A DNA stretch of 64,000 bases from the NCBI GenBank assembly GCA_965240325.2, contig OZ251237.1:992001-1056000 (forward strand), written 5' to 3'. The translations under genes and the position numbers were made by a program. This stretch comes from Rebecca billardiae RCC1528. Its lineage: Eukaryota; Haptophyta. Positions 43,770 through 54,547 of the stretch are shown here, piece by piece. Below the pieces are notes generated by a model. The model had not been told where the DNA came from. It did not search any database and worked only from the letters and a program-made list of their open reading frames with translations. How positions within the stretch are numbered: the stretch's first letter is position 1; every line of letters begins with the position of its first letter.

Positions 43770-45233
43770 ATGCGTCAGTGGCTCGCGATCATTGCCGTGC
43801 TCGCAGCCGTCATCTCGGGAGTGCACATCCTACGTGGAAGCGTCGATGCGCGCGCGCCGGCGCAGGCTGCTGTGCGGCACGGCGCGGTCGAAGCCAGTGT
43901 CGCGGCCTCTGAGACGCCCGCGCCAGTGGTACACGCGCACATCGCGCCGCAGCACGAGCGATCGTGCGCGACGTACCAGCTCGAGTGCGTGCCTGGGACA
44001 TCACCCGCGGCGGGCCGGCTGTTGGGCACGACGGCCACGCCGCCGGACGAGGCCTTCTGCCGCGGCGAGCCGCTGCCTGCCGGCCGGCAGCGCGAAAAGT
44101 GCGAGTGCCCTGCGGAGCCGCTCAAATCGGCGGCCCGCCCGGGCTCGCGCGGCTGCGACCCAGGCGCCACCTTCGTCACGTACCAGTGCACGAGCACCCC
44201 GCTGCTCCCGCCGAGCCTCCCTCCGCGAACAAGCAGCTCGCGCGATGTGCTGCTCGTCGTCTCCGAGTGCTACGGCCACGGGCTGTTCGCGCAGCTCGAG
44301 CGCGTGCTCAACCAGCTCCGGTACGCGGACTCGCGCGGCATGGTGCCCGCCGTGTACCTCGGCGAGCGCGTCTTCACCACGCCAGACGATTGCCTAAGCG
44401 GCCTGAACGGCTACTGGGATAGCGCCCAGCTTGCGCGGCGCGGGCTGGACTCTGTGTGGGACTATTACTTTGAACCTGTCTCGGAGTACCGCCTCGGCAG
44501 CGCGCAGCTGCCGGACGGGTCGCCGGTGGGCAGCGTGCAGGTGGTGAGCATGCCGCTGCTGTACAAGGACCAGATGCTCGGCGGCTTCGACGACGGGCGG
44601 CTGATCATGGCCTACGGGCGCACGGACCGGTACGATGAGGAATGGTGGCGCGTGCGCAGGCGCACTGCGCATCGGTACCTTAGCAAGTACGTGCGCGTGC
44701 GCGCGGAGCTGCGCGAGCGCGCGCGGCTCGCGCGCCGCGGATGGGAGGCGTCGGCCGCCGCAGCCGGCCGCCAGCCCCCGGGTGCCCCGCTGCAGCTGCT
44801 CGGCGTGCACCTGCGCGGCACGGACAAGGTGGTTCGCAAAAAGGTGCCCCCCGAGCGCTATTATCAGTTCGTCGACGCGTACACGCGCGCGTTCCCGCAC
44901 GCGCTCGTGTTCGTCGCGACGGACGACCCGCGGTACCTCCGGTTCATGCGCCATCGCTACGGCGAGCGCGTCGTCTACCGCCAGGCGGGGTATCGCAGCT
45001 CCAACATCATCCTCGACCGCAGCCTCTCCGCGTACGAGAAGGGCGCGGACGCCATCATCGATGCGCTGCTGCTCTCGACGTGTGACTTCCTGATCAAGAC
45101 GACGTCGGCGCTCTCGGAGTTCGCCATCTGGCTCAACCTGACGCTGCACGAGCGCCACATTGACTTGCAGTTCGAGGACGACTGCAAAACACAGCATCTG
45201 CCGCCGTGGGCCATCAATGCTGCGAGGAGGTAA
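43770..45233 (+). CDS. Golgi-type fucosyltransferase-fold protein
   Basis: The 487-residue single-exon frame begins with a type II membrane anchor (QWLAIIAVLAAVISGVHIL), a stem region and a Cys-rich segment (CATYQLEC, CRGE, KCEC). The catalytic part has VLLVVSECYGHGLFAQLERV, GVHLRGTDK near residue 350 (the H-x-R-x-x-D motif of GT23/GT37/GT65-type fucosyltransferases), FVATDDPRYLRFM, and DAIIDALLLSTCDFLIKTTS. It probably transfers a sugar, most likely fucose, from a nucleotide sugar in the Golgi; donor and acceptor are not proven. The start is the first true ATG in frame and opens the anchor. Confidence 0.7.
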   Translation: MRQWLAIIAVLAAVISGVHILRGSVDARAPAQAAVRHGAVEASVAASETPAPVVHAHIAPQHERSCATYQLECVPGTSPAAGRLLGTTATPPDEAFCRGEPLPAGRQREKCECPAEPLKSAARPGSRGCDPGATFVTYQCTSTPLLPPSLPPRTSSSRDVLLVVSECYGHGLFAQLERVLNQLRYADSRGMVPAVYLGERVFTTPDDCLSGLNGYWDSAQLARRGLDSVWDYYFEPVSEYRLGSAQLPDGSPVGSVQVVSMPLLYKDQMLGGFDDGRLIMAYGRTDRYDEEWWRVRRRTAHRYLSKYVRVRAELRERARLARRGWEASAAAAGRQPPGAPLQLLGVHLRGTDKVVRKKVPPERYYQFVDAYTRAFPHALVFVATDDPRYLRFMRHRYGERVVYRQAGYRSSNIILDRSLSAYEKGADAIIDALLLSTCDFLIKTTSALSEFAIWLNLTLHERHIDLQFEDDCKTQHLPPWAINAARR

Positions 45234-46408
45234 CAGCTAGCTTGAACTCGTAACTGCTGCCAGCGACACACCCGTGACACGCGTGTGTCGTCCGAGCAGG
45301 CGTCTTCCACTAGTTCCAGTTCTTACGCGAGCGCAGACGCAGTCGCGTAGGAAGCGCTCAGAGCTATAGGCGCTTCGGGCGTCGAGTCCGCGGTCCGCGG
45401 ATGTGCCAGCCGCCGGCCCACGGCCACGGCGGCACGGGCCGGTCGGGCCGCGCGGCCGTCTTCGGACCGTGCCCATCGCTGTCCAGTGGCGGCATCCGGC
45501 GCCGCGGCGGAGCCCGGCGGACAGCGCGGGCCCGGCGGCCCGGCAGCGGCACCGGCTGGGCGGTTGCTCTGACTGACTGAGTAGTGAGTGACGGGCCCGT
45601 CAGCAGCTTCAGGCGGCAGCGGCCGGCCACATATGACTACATATCCGCAGCCTGTCCTATCCGCGATCGTCGTGTACCGACTGAGACCGGCAGGGCGCAT
45701 CAGGGCGGCCCGGCCATGGCCGATCGGATCACGGCGGCAGGCCATCCTGACTGAGGCCCGTGCTGCCAACCGCGTCCACGTATCGCTCCATAACTCCGCC
45801 GTCACGCCGCCTTAGGCTTACTACAGTTTCGCCGGGTTCATGCACGGATGACGCCGTGCGAGGCTGCGACAGCACTAAGCTACTACTGATGATAATCGCC
45901 GGACTTATCATATCAGATCGAATTGTCTCAATAATTGAATCCGACTAGACGGACCGGCGGGCCGCGACCGCGGACCGGGCGCGACGGGTCCGGACCGCGT
46001 GACTAGCCACGGGCACGAGGTTGACCCGTGTCTAGCCACAGGCCAAACTGTGCCAAGTGCGGCAGCGATATGCCATGCGCGTTTACAGTATACCGTTTAT
46101 AATTATACTTCAACAGCCCGGTTCAGTGACAGTGACTGACAGTGACACTTGACAGGCCGCGCCGCGATCCCGTCTAGGGCTAGGGCGTGCTATTAAAGCT
46201 ACGGCCCATCCGGGAACCCGGGGTGACATCAACAAGCAGCCCGCGCTGTGATGGCACACCGGCCATATGTCAGTTTGGCAGCGTACATACACGTACACTG
46301 TATACACCGGTACAGCAGTCAGTCACGGACACCGTGGTCGTATCGGCCCACCTGCCACCACGGCCACGCCCTGCTAAGGGGCCCTGACCCTTGCGCAGCA
46401 TGACCCGC
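45234..46408. other. Intergenic, no gene seen
   Basis: This 1.2-kb spacer between convergent genes has stops in all frames and no recognised RNA or repeat. Confidence 0.45.
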
Positions 46409-47977
46409 TCATGCGGCTTCGCGCGAGATGCCCAGCAGCTCGCCCTGCGCGCCGCACGCGGGGGAGGGGGCGCATGGCCGGCGGGAAGCGCGAATCAGCA
46501 CTCGCCGCCGGGCTCCTCAGGCGCGCGGCGCACGCGCGCCCCCCAGCCGCGCCGCGCGCGTGCACGAGCGCCGAGCGCGCGCACACCAGCTTGACCGTCT
46601 GGTCGCGTGTGTCGATCTTAGCCTGCTCGATCTCATATTTTATCAGGCTGGAGAGCGAGCCGTCGGCGCTGGCCCGCGAGATCTCGGGCTCGACATCCAG
46701 CGGCGCGCCGACGTCCAGCGGTCGCAGCCCCCCGGTCGAGATGATATCCCGGAAGGCCACCAGCCTCGTCGCGAGCGCCGAGTAGGACTGGTAGCGCAGG
46801 CACTCGAGGCAGCCGATGATGGAGCCGGTCCGGAAGATCAGGTCGTCGTCGATGTCCTCCTGCGAGACGGAGTCGGTCGACATCGCCTGCAGCAGCGTCG
46901 GGATGGGCGGCACCTGCAGCTCCTTCGTCAGCTGGATCGCCTCGAGGAACTGGTCCATCTGCCCCACCTTGCGCGAGATCGCCTCGCGCAGCGACGTGTC
47001 CTGCTCCTCCGTCTCGGCGAGCCGATCCAGCCACGCCTCCTTGGCGGACGCAATCACCACCCAGAAGCCCAGCTGCTCGAGCGGCGTGCCGCCGGCGAGG
47101 TCGATGATGGTGGGCGCCTCGCCACCGCTCGAGCCCTGCTCGAACGCCTGGTTCAGCGCCTTCTCGCGCCCCGCGATCGCCGCGGCCAGCGGCTCGTCGA
47201 ACTCCCGGTTCGCGACAATCACTCGGCTGAGGGCCGTCCGAATCTCGTCAGCGGCCGCCTGCTCGCCCGCCGCCCTTCGCCGCAGCGCCTCTGCCATCAT
47301 CCACACCTGGAAGCGCTTGATGAGCATGTCCCGGTTGGCTCGCACGAAGGCGTCCAGGCGGTCCTCCGCGATCGCGCTGCGGAGCGCCTGCGCAAAGGAT
47401 CGCAGGGGTCCGCGCGGCGCGGAGCGGTGAGCGCCCGCGCCGGCCGCGGCGCGCGGGCCACCGCCCGCGCGTGGCGCGCGCGCACCTGCAAGATGTCTTC
47501 GTTGCGCGCTTCACGCGCGAGCCGATACTGGCTCAGATCCGCTGTGAGCAGGTGCACGGAGGAGCCCGCCTGCGGCACCCGCTGCGCAGTCTGCGCGCCG
47601 TTCTCTCGTACGCTGGCAATATCCACGCTCGCCGCGGGGCTCACGGAGGCCATATCCACGGCGTCCTCGCCGTCCATGGGCGGCAAGGCGCCACCGGGGA
47701 CGCCCGGCTGCGCTTCGCCGTCCGCCAGCGCGGAGGGCGATGCTTCGCTCGGCTGCGCGAACCCGGTGTTCGAGCCGGCCGGCCCAGAGCCCGCGCGCTT
47801 TTTAGACGGAGCCTTCTTCTTCTTCTTGCCCTTGGCCGCCAGCATCGTCACCGACGGGGCGACATTCGCGCGCACGGACACGCGCTGCAGCCCGCGGTGT
47901 GGCGGCGCGTACGCCACCGTCGTACCGACGAGGGCGAGCGCCAGCGCCACCCCGATCATGAGACGGCCGCGTGCCAT
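46409..47977 (-). CDS. Plastid-targeted helical protein of unknown function
   Basis: Exons 47977-47486, 47387-46587 and 46444-46409 join in phase 0 to 442 residues; the introns are 98 and 142 nt, GT-AG. The N-terminus is a signal peptide (MIGVALALALVGTTVA) followed by YAPPHR, which fits the ASAFAP-type cleavage site for secondary plastids, then a Lys-rich stretch. The body from about residue 140 is helical and charged (FVRANRDMLIKRFQVWMMAE, GTPLEQLGFWVVIASAKEAW, SQEDIDDDLIFRTGSIIGCL). I do not recognise a domain. The last exon codes only for GELLGISREAA, and its acceptor restores a clean stop. It is divergent from the SDR gene. Confidence 0.7.
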
Positions 47978-48086
47978 CTTCTCGTGACCGGCGAATTGAT
48001 GACGAACGTCTCAGCCAATGGCGGGCTGGCTGAGCGGAGCGTGCCGAAGCCACTGGGATGCACGCTGCTGCGCTTGGGATCGGAAC

Positions 48087-49106
48087 ATGGCGGGACGATG
48101 GCGGCCGACTGCGTCGCAAGCGTTAGCCTCGTGTGCGCTGCTGGTGAGCGGGGCTGTGGCCGTGCAGCGTGAGCGCAGCGTCTTCATATTTGGGCTCGGT
48201 TACACGGGTCGCCGGCTCGCGCGGGAGATCACACGTCAGAAACCCGATTGGGCGGTCGCAGGCACGGTGCGGCGACAGGCCTCGACACGTGAGGACCCGC
48301 GCGTGCGCGAGCTGGCGTGGGATGGCGGTGGGCTCGACCGCGACGGGCTCGAGGCGCTGGCCGAGGCGACACACGTCGTCTCCACTGTGCCCCCCGGCGC
48401 CGACGGCGGCGACCCTGTCCTCGGGTGCGTTCAAGGGATCCTGCGCGACACCTGCCGATCGCGGAGGCTCGAGTGGATTGCTTACACGTCCACCACGTCG
48501 GTGTATGGCGACCACGGGGGGCGCTGGGTGACAGAAGACTCGCCCACACACGCGCCGCCTGGCTCGCGCGCACATGCTCGCCTGCTCGTGGAGCGTGAAT
48601 GGCTCGCGCTTGGGGCCGAACCCGGCGTGAACGCGACGGTCCACGTCCTGCGCCTCGCCGGCATCTACGGCCCTGGCCGCTCCGCGTTGGACACGCTGCG
48701 ACGTCAGCCGGACGCGCTGGCGCAGTGCGAGGCATCTGGGGGAGCACACCCGGTGTCGCGCGTCCACGTGGATGACATCTGTGGTGCCACCATCGCGCTG
48801 ATGACATCTAGCGCTCGCAGTGGCGTGTTCAACGTGGCAGATCACGACCCTGCACCTCGAGCTCAGGTGTTCAGCCATGCCGACAAGCTACTCGCGGCGA
48901 GTAGCTTGTCGGCATGGCTGAACAGGCAGGGCTCCGGAGCCGCCCGTTCTCCAACGGCGCGCTCAACGCCGAGCGAACGCCACAGACGCCGCCGCACAGA
49001 GAGCAAGCGCGTGTGCGGCGACAAGCTCCGCACCACGACTGGGTACAAGTACGTGTACCCGGACTACACGCGCGGGCTCGCTGCCGTCGCAGAGACATCA
49101 GTCTGA
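48087..49106 (+). CDS. Atypical SDR (NAD(P)-binding epimerase-like, YeeZ type)
   Basis: From the ATG at 48087 the frame gives 339 residues with a signal-like leader (ALASCALLVSGAVAV). A Rossmann glycine motif FIFGLGYTGRRLA sits near residue 32. STVPPGADG, then AYTSTTSVYGDHGG (the Y-containing active-site strand) and LRLAGIYGPGRSALD follow, with VSRVHVDDICGATIALM near residue 230. The set is typical of atypical short-chain dehydrogenases acting on nucleotide sugars or small molecules; the substrate is unknown. The C-terminal part is interrupted by a perfect palindrome (48869-48923) but stays in frame to KRVCGDKLRTTTGYKYVYPD, a normal family ending. An ATG at 48018 is the alternative start. Confidence 0.75.
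   Translation: MAGRWRPTASQALASCALLVSGAVAVQRERSVFIFGLGYTGRRLAREITRQKPDWAVAGTVRRQASTREDPRVRELAWDGGGLDRDGLEALAEATHVVSTVPPGADGGDPVLGCVQGILRDTCRSRRLEWIAYTSTTSVYGDHGGRWVTEDSPTHAPPGSRAHARLLVEREWLALGAEPGVNATVHVLRLAGIYGPGRSALDTLRRQPDALAQCEASGGAHPVSRVHVDDICGATIALMTSSARSGVFNVADHDPAPRAQVFSHADKLLAASSLSAWLNRQGSGAARSPTARSTPSERHRRRRTESKRVCGDKLRTTTGYKYVYPDYTRGLAAVAETSV
48869..48923. repeat. Perfect 55-bp palindrome inside the SDR coding sequence
   Basis: Arms of 27 bases (48869-48895 and 48897-48923) are exact reverse complements around a single central base. The frame reads through it as VFSHADKLLAASSLSAWLN. Confidence 0.95.
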
Positions 49107-49441
49107 GACTCGGATAGACGACTGACAGAACGACAATACATACAGCAGTAACAGTAGATCGATATACTAAATCATCATCGTCATTGACGCGCGAGCTAGC
49201 CGTTATCCCGCGCGATGGCAGCTGATCCGCGCCTATGCGTGCGGGCAACTAGATGCCGATGATGACGAACTACTACTCATCAGCATCTAGTAGTTCGTCA
49301 TCTACTAGATGCTGATGAGTGCGAACTACAACTCATCAGCAGGCAAGCACTTCGTGACTCGTCAACGGTCCGCCGTGACCGTCGTCGGCACTCAAAGTCA
49401 AACGAGTTATAGGTGGGCCTGGACATTCGCAGCGGCCCAGG
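49107..49441. other. Convergent spacer with interleaved inverted repeats
   Basis: GATGACGAACTACT (49261-49274) pairs with its complement at 49289-49302, and ACTCATCAGCATCTAG (49275-49290) pairs with 49305-49320. The region could fold into alternative hairpins and might act as a shared 3' end or terminator-like element for the convergent genes; that role is inference. Confidence 0.5.
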
Positions 49442-50116
49442 TCAAGGCGTCACGCCTTTGCGCTCGAGTATTTGCTTCAGCCGCCTGTTCTCCTCAGAGA
49501 GCTCGACGTTTCGTCGCTGCGCCTGCGACATGGCCCCGTTCGGCTTGCTGCGAGCTGCGCGGTGAAATGCAGCGCCAGATGGCTCGATGATGAGGTTGCC
49601 GCCTTTACCGCCTTTACGGTGCCTTATGCGGCGGAGGAGCTTGTCCTCCTCGTACGTGTCGAATGTAACCTGCCTCAGCGCGGGGATCACCTCGCGCTCG
49701 AAGGGCTGCGCATGCGGCGCGAGGTCGGTGACCTCCGCCCTTAGCAGGCGCTCGGCCGCGGTCGGCACGTACTCGTGCAGCATGCGCGTGCGCACGGTCT
49801 TTTGGTTGAGGCGAAGTGACGGGTTTTGATAGAGATTGAGTGCAACCGTGTCCACGCCGGCGTGAGCGATGCGCGCGTTTCGAGCAATGTAGTCATCTCC
49901 TTGCGAATGGATCTTTGCGTGCGCCTCCGAGTGCACGCCCGTGTATGCGCCAGGCTTGTGCGGCACATGGCTCGTGAGGAACGGCGGGTCGAGCTTATCG
50001 CGGTCCAAATCGCGATTGCGCACGTACTGGTCATACGATCGGCGGTACTCGGCGGCGTACTCGGGCGGCATAGGCTGCCGTCGCGCCAAGGGCGGGTCAT
50101 CGGCGACCGGCTCCAT
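49442..50116 (-). CDS. Conserved-looking protein of unknown function with C-terminal coiled coil
   Basis: The frame from the ATG at 50116 (MEPVADDPPLARRQPMPPEY) gives 224 residues. It is basic and hydrophilic, without membrane segments. Notable stretches are YRRSYDQYVRNRDLDRD, TSHVPHKPGAYTGVHSEAHA and LNLYQNPSLRLNQKTVRTRM. A terminal heptad-like helix (NVELSEENRRLKQILERKG) follows a Lys/Gly-rich segment. I do not recognise a family. A structural role, possibly flagellar, would be a guess. The frame stays open upstream on the antisense side of the carrier gene; the chosen ATG lies 127 bp from the divergent carrier start. Confidence 0.6.
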   Translation of the reverse strand: MEPVADDPPLARRQPMPPEYAAEYRRSYDQYVRNRDLDRDKLDPPFLTSHVPHKPGAYTGVHSEAHAKIHSQGDDYIARNARIAHAGVDTVALNLYQNPSLRLNQKTVRTRMLHEYVPTAAERLLRAEVTDLAPHAQPFEREVIPALRQVTFDTYEEDKLLRRIRHRKGGKGGNLIIEPSGAAFHRAARSKPNGAMSQAQRRNVELSEENRRLKQILERKGVTP

Positions 50117-50243
50117 GCGGATCGACGGGCATTCCTGGACTTTGACGCCTCTTCGGGCGGTAAGTAACGAGTAACGACAAGCGGCCGCCCGGATTTCCGG
50201 CTCGTGCGGGTCATACGGCAGGGTGGCGGCGGCGGACGCGCCG

Positions 50244-52092
50244 ATGACGGAGGCCCCGCCGCCACGGCGGCCGGTGCGCGGGCGGAACACGTCGTACCGC
50301 GTGTTGACCCGCTCTGGCGTGATCGACGAGCGCGACGTCGAGGGCCTCTTCCGCGCCTTCGACCTCGACTCGAGCGGCACGGTTGATCCGCACGAGCTCG
50401 CGGACGGGCTGCGCTTCCTCGGGATCCCCGCGACGGCCAAGTCGGTGGCCGCGTTACTCGACAAGATGGACACGGACAAGGACGGCCGCATCTCGATGCA
50501 GGAGTTCAAGGACTTTGTCCGCACGCGCAACGCCGAGATCGAGCAGACCTGGCGCGAGCTCGGCGCGCCGCGCGGAGAGGCGCCCGCACGGCTGTCGTCC
50601 AACGACATTCGCATAGGCATCGAGAATGTCGGGCTGTCAGTATCAGATGAGCAGCTCCGCTCGCTCGTGAGCCGGCTCGACGTCGACGGCGACGGCGTCG
50701 TCTCGTACGCCGAGTTCCAGCACTGCCTCATGCTCCTACCGGAGGCCAACCCCGCGGCCGTGATCGACACATTCATCGACGACACGCCCGTGGACTCGGG
50801 CACGTATGACCTCGCCAAGGACGTCCGACGCGGAGACGCGGACACCAGCCTGAAGATCTGCGTGAAGCTGGCCGCGGGCGCCGTCGCGGGCGCGCTCTCG
50901 CGGACGGCGACGGCGCCGCTCGACCGCATACGCGCGCTGATGCAGGCGGCGCCGGTGGGCACGCCCGTGCGCGGGCTCGCCACAGTTGCCCGCGACATCT
51001 GGCGTGAGGGCGGCGCGCGCGCCTTCTTCCGCGGCAACGCGGCGAACTGCGTGAAGATTGCGCCCGAGACGGCGGTGCGCTTCGCGCTCTTCGACACGCT
51101 GAAGCGCGCGCTCGCGCGCGACCCGGACAACGTGACGATGCGCGAGCGCTTTGTGAGCGGCGGCCTCGCGGGCGCCGTGTCGCAGACGATTATTTACCCG
51201 CTCGAAATTGTCAAGACGCGGATGAGCGTCTCGCCGGCGGGCGTGTACAGTGGGATGGTGGACTGCCTGCGCAAGACGCTCAAGTACGAGGGCGTCCGCG
51301 CGCTCTACCAGGGGCTCACGCCCACGCTGGCGGGGCTCGTGCCGTATGCAGGCATCGACCTCGCCGTCAACTCGTCCATGCGCGAGCATTTTGCCTCCTA
51401 CTACCAGGAGCGCGGGCAGGAGCCAGGGTTCTGGGCGCTGCTCAGTTGTGGGATGGTGCGTGCGCGCAGGGAGCACGCGCGCGTGATGGCGGCGTGTGGT
51501 GGCCACGGGGCGGCAGGGCCGCGCCACGCGCTGCCGAATGCGCGCTGCTCCCGGCACGCTGCCGAGCTGACGCGGCCGCGCGCCGCGACCCCCCAACCTG
51601 GGCCGCGCGGCCGTGGCGCAGGTGTCCTCGTGCATCGCGATGTGGGTCACCTACCCGCTCAACCTCGTGCGCACGCGGCTGCAGGCGTCGGGGGTGCCGG
51701 GCATGCCCCAGTACGACACCGCGTGGGGCTGCTTCACAGAGACGCTGCGCCGGGACGGGGTGGCAGGGCTCTACCGCGGCATTGTGCCCAACATGATGAA
51801 GGTGCTGCCGGCGGCGAGCATCAGCGTGGCGGCGTATGATGTGCTCAACCGCGCGGGCAGCCGCGCGTTGCGCACGAGGCGTGCGCGGCTGAACGACCGG
51901 ATGATGTCCGAGCGTTTTGAGGCGGCGGCGGCGCGAAGCGAGGGCAACGCGACGGCCGCGGTCGTGCCAGCTGCTGCGCCGGCCATCGGGCAGGCGGTGG
52001 GCGCGGGCGGGACGAGCCACAGGTGGTGGCAGCGCATCTGGCGCGGCCGCGGTGCGGGCGGCGCCGACCAGAGTCCGCCGCCCAGGCTGTGA
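50244..52092 (+). CDS. Calcium-regulated mitochondrial ATP-Mg/phosphate carrier (SCaMC type)
   Basis: Exons 50244-51455 and 51622-52092 join in phase 0 (intron 166 nt) to 560 residues. The N-terminal half has EF-hands: FDLDSSGTVDPHE, DTDKDGRISMQEF and DVDGDGVVSYAEF. The C-terminal half has three mitochondrial-carrier repeats with P-x-D/E-x-x-(R/K) signatures (APLDRIRALMQ, YPLEIVKTRM, YPLNLVRTRLQ). Such carriers exchange ATP-Mg for phosphate across the inner membrane when cytosolic calcium rises. The splice join LLSCGM-VSSC falls inside the fifth helix where the family reads similarly. A low-complexity basic tail of about 60 residues is unusual. Confidence 0.92.
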
Positions 52093-52422
52093 GGGTGACT
52101 CGTTGTCCGGGGCCGTGGTGGTGCTCGTGAGTGGCCGAGTCGCACGGTCTACAGTTTACTATGAATTATCTGAGACGTAGTACCCCCATAGTACACAGGT
52201 CACAGCTCAGGCAGGCGAGATCAACGCGCGCCTGTAGCGCCGGGGCGCTCGCGAGCTGCGGCCCCTTGCAAAACTAATCCGGAACGCCATTTTTGGTTGG
52301 TTTTCCCAATGGGCGTCAATCTCGCCTGCCTGAGCTGTGTGCGTCTCTTATTCTTAGTAAACTGTAATCTGAAATCGGAGCTGTCCAGCAAGCGCTCCCG
52401 CCAGCCGCCGCCGGTACCACAC
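52093..52422. other. Spacer with imperfect foldback repeat
   Basis: 52201-52221 is an exact 21-base reverse complement of 52319-52339, and the outer parts (52151-52161 and 52355-52365) also pair, with a 20-odd-base insertion in the left arm. It looks like a small MITE-like relic just upstream of the MFS gene. Confidence 0.6.
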
Positions 52423-54134
52423 ATGGAGGCGAGTCCCGCTGCCGCTCGGCTGAGCGCGCCGCTCCTGAACACGGTCGGGGACGATGGCGCGGCGGTGGAG
52501 GCGGAACTCGCCGCTGTGCCCTCGCGCGGATACTCGCGCACTGCCGTTGCCGTGCTCGCACTGATTACGGTGTGCGATGCGATCGAATACGGTTTGATCA
52601 TGCCGTCGTTGTACGCGTACATCCACGAGGTGAGTGGGGACAAGTACGACCATGCGGACGTGCAGGCGCTGTTTGGCGCGGCGCTCTCGATCTTCTCCGC
52701 CACATCGTTCGCGTGCAAGCCCGCGTTCGGCTACGCAGCCGACCGCACACGTTACTCGTATGTGTACCTGTTCTCGATGACGATCGCGATCGTCGGCAAT
52801 TTGCTCTATGCGTACGCGGCGACAGCGGGCGCGATGTGGATGGTGCTCGCCGGGCGAGCACTCTCGGGTATCGGCTGCGCCAACTCGTCGCTCTCGTTCT
52901 CGCACGTCTCGCGCACCGTTCCCGAGCGCAGCCGAACATCTGTGATGACAATGCTCGGTGAGTGTGCTGGCCCGCGAGTGCGCGAGTGTGCTCCCGCGAG
53001 TGTGCCGCCCGGCTGACCTGCGCTCTGCGACGCACGCGCGCGACCGAACGGCAGGGATGAGCTTCCCGATCGGCCTGCTCCTCGGCCCTGGCCTCAACGC
53101 GCTCACCTCCGCCGTCGACCTCGAGGTGCTGGGCGTGCGCGTGAACGCAAACAACGCGCCGGGTCTGCTGATCGCGCTTGTGCTGCTCGTGCTGCTCGCG
53201 CTCGTGCTGCTGCTGCTGCACGAGCCGGCGGCGTACAACTCGCACGAGCACGCGCCGAGGCCCGAGGGCTGGCTCGGCACGCTGCGCGCCGTCGGCGCCG
53301 AGGCCGCGCGCCCGCCCGTGCTGCGGTGCGTCTTCTGCATCTTTTTGTTCAACCTGTACATCACGACGATCGAGGCGTTGGTCGTGCCGGTCACGCAGCA
53401 CACGTTCGGCTTCAAGCCGCTGCAGAACTCGTTCGTGTACCTCGGCACGGCGGTGGAGGTCATCACCCTCTCGGCACGCGCCGCGTCGCCAGCGATGCGC
53501 ACGCGCGCGCTCGCGTGCGCGCGCGCGCCTTATGTCAGCCCGCATAACACGCGCCCACCCTGGCGTGCGAACGCAGATGGGTGTGATGGCGTTCAGCAAG
53601 CGCACCTCCGACTCGGGCCTCGTCGCGCTCTCGTGCGCGGTGTGCGTCCTCTCTCTCGGCTTCAACCTGCGCTACTGGACGTACGACATGCCGCTGTGGC
53701 GCTTCATCGTCGGCGAGGCGATGTGTGTCGCGGCCATCCCGTTCGCGTTCGCGCCAAACAGGGCGCGCTTCTCGAAGCTCACGCGCACGTCGAGGCTGCA
53801 GGGGCTGCTGCAGTCGCTCATGTCCTCCGTCGCATCCGTCGGCTCGATCCTCGGCCCGCTCTACCTGTCGGCGACGCTCGGCGCGCCGACGTCCGCCGGC
53901 CCAATCGCTCAGCGCACGTTTGCCGGCCTGGCGCTCCTCTCAGGCGTGCTGCTGCTGTGGGAAGTGTGCGCGCTCACGTGCTGCCGCGCACCGCGTGCGA
54001 GCGAGCGCGACGCCGCGGGGAGGACGGCGGCTCCGCCGCCGTCCAGCTATCAGCCGCCATCCGAGGCGGTCGCCGCGGCGGAGCACGGCGCGCAGCATGC
54101 GCCGGCGGCCGCGGCAGCCCAGGCTGAGGCATGA
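52423..54134 (+). CDS. Major facilitator superfamily transporter (MFSD8/CLN7-like)
   Basis: Exons 52423-52957, 53055-53473 and 53577-54134 give 503 residues. Intron 1 is GT-AG (97 nt); intron 2 is best read as GC-AG (103 nt), since GT donors at 53453 or 53459 would shorten a helix. Twelve helices are expected; TM1 reads TAVAVLALITVCDAIEYGL followed by IMPSLYAYIHE. The A-like motif is ACKPAFGYAADRTRYS, and GRALSGIGCANSSLSFSHVS follows. The arrangement is like MFSD8/CLN7 lysosomal transporters. A dileucine signal (SAPLLNT) precedes TM1 and fits sorting to a vacuolar or lysosomal membrane. The substrate is unknown. Confidence 0.8.
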
Positions 54135-54547
54135 TCGAATCGCGGCTGCAGTCCGATCGCATTACTTGAAGCACGCGAGCCTGGGCTCGACAGGTCGGGA
54201 TCGACACGACGCACGAGGGTCGGCATCAAGGGCCGCGTGCACTGAATGCGCAGCCCCGCGGGCCCGCGCCGGGCCGCCGGAATCAACTATCATGCACGGT
54301 CGACGCGTAAGTCAGAGCAGCGACAGGAGCCGGGGTTGCGGGCCACCAAGGTGTCCCAAGGCTCTGACGTACCTGCAGACGACCTGCGAGGCCACCTGCG
54401 CCGCCACAACCACACCGCCAGTGCGTGGATTCCCGGCCTCGCTTGACACCCCGCCGCCGGCCAGGCAGCCAGGGCAGCCATGCTGGCCCGAGCGGGGTGG
54501 GGCTCGTCGGCCCGCGGTCGCGCGACCATTCAAGCGCACGAGTACCG
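54135..54547. other. Intergenic, no gene seen
   Basis: A 413-bp spacer between tandem plus-strand genes; no recognised element. Confidence 0.4.

Noticed and set aside
50117-51130. 5' extension of the unknown minus-strand gene
   Set aside because: It is antisense to the EF-hand and carrier exons and reads as low-complexity sequence; the ATG at 50116 fits the divergent layout.
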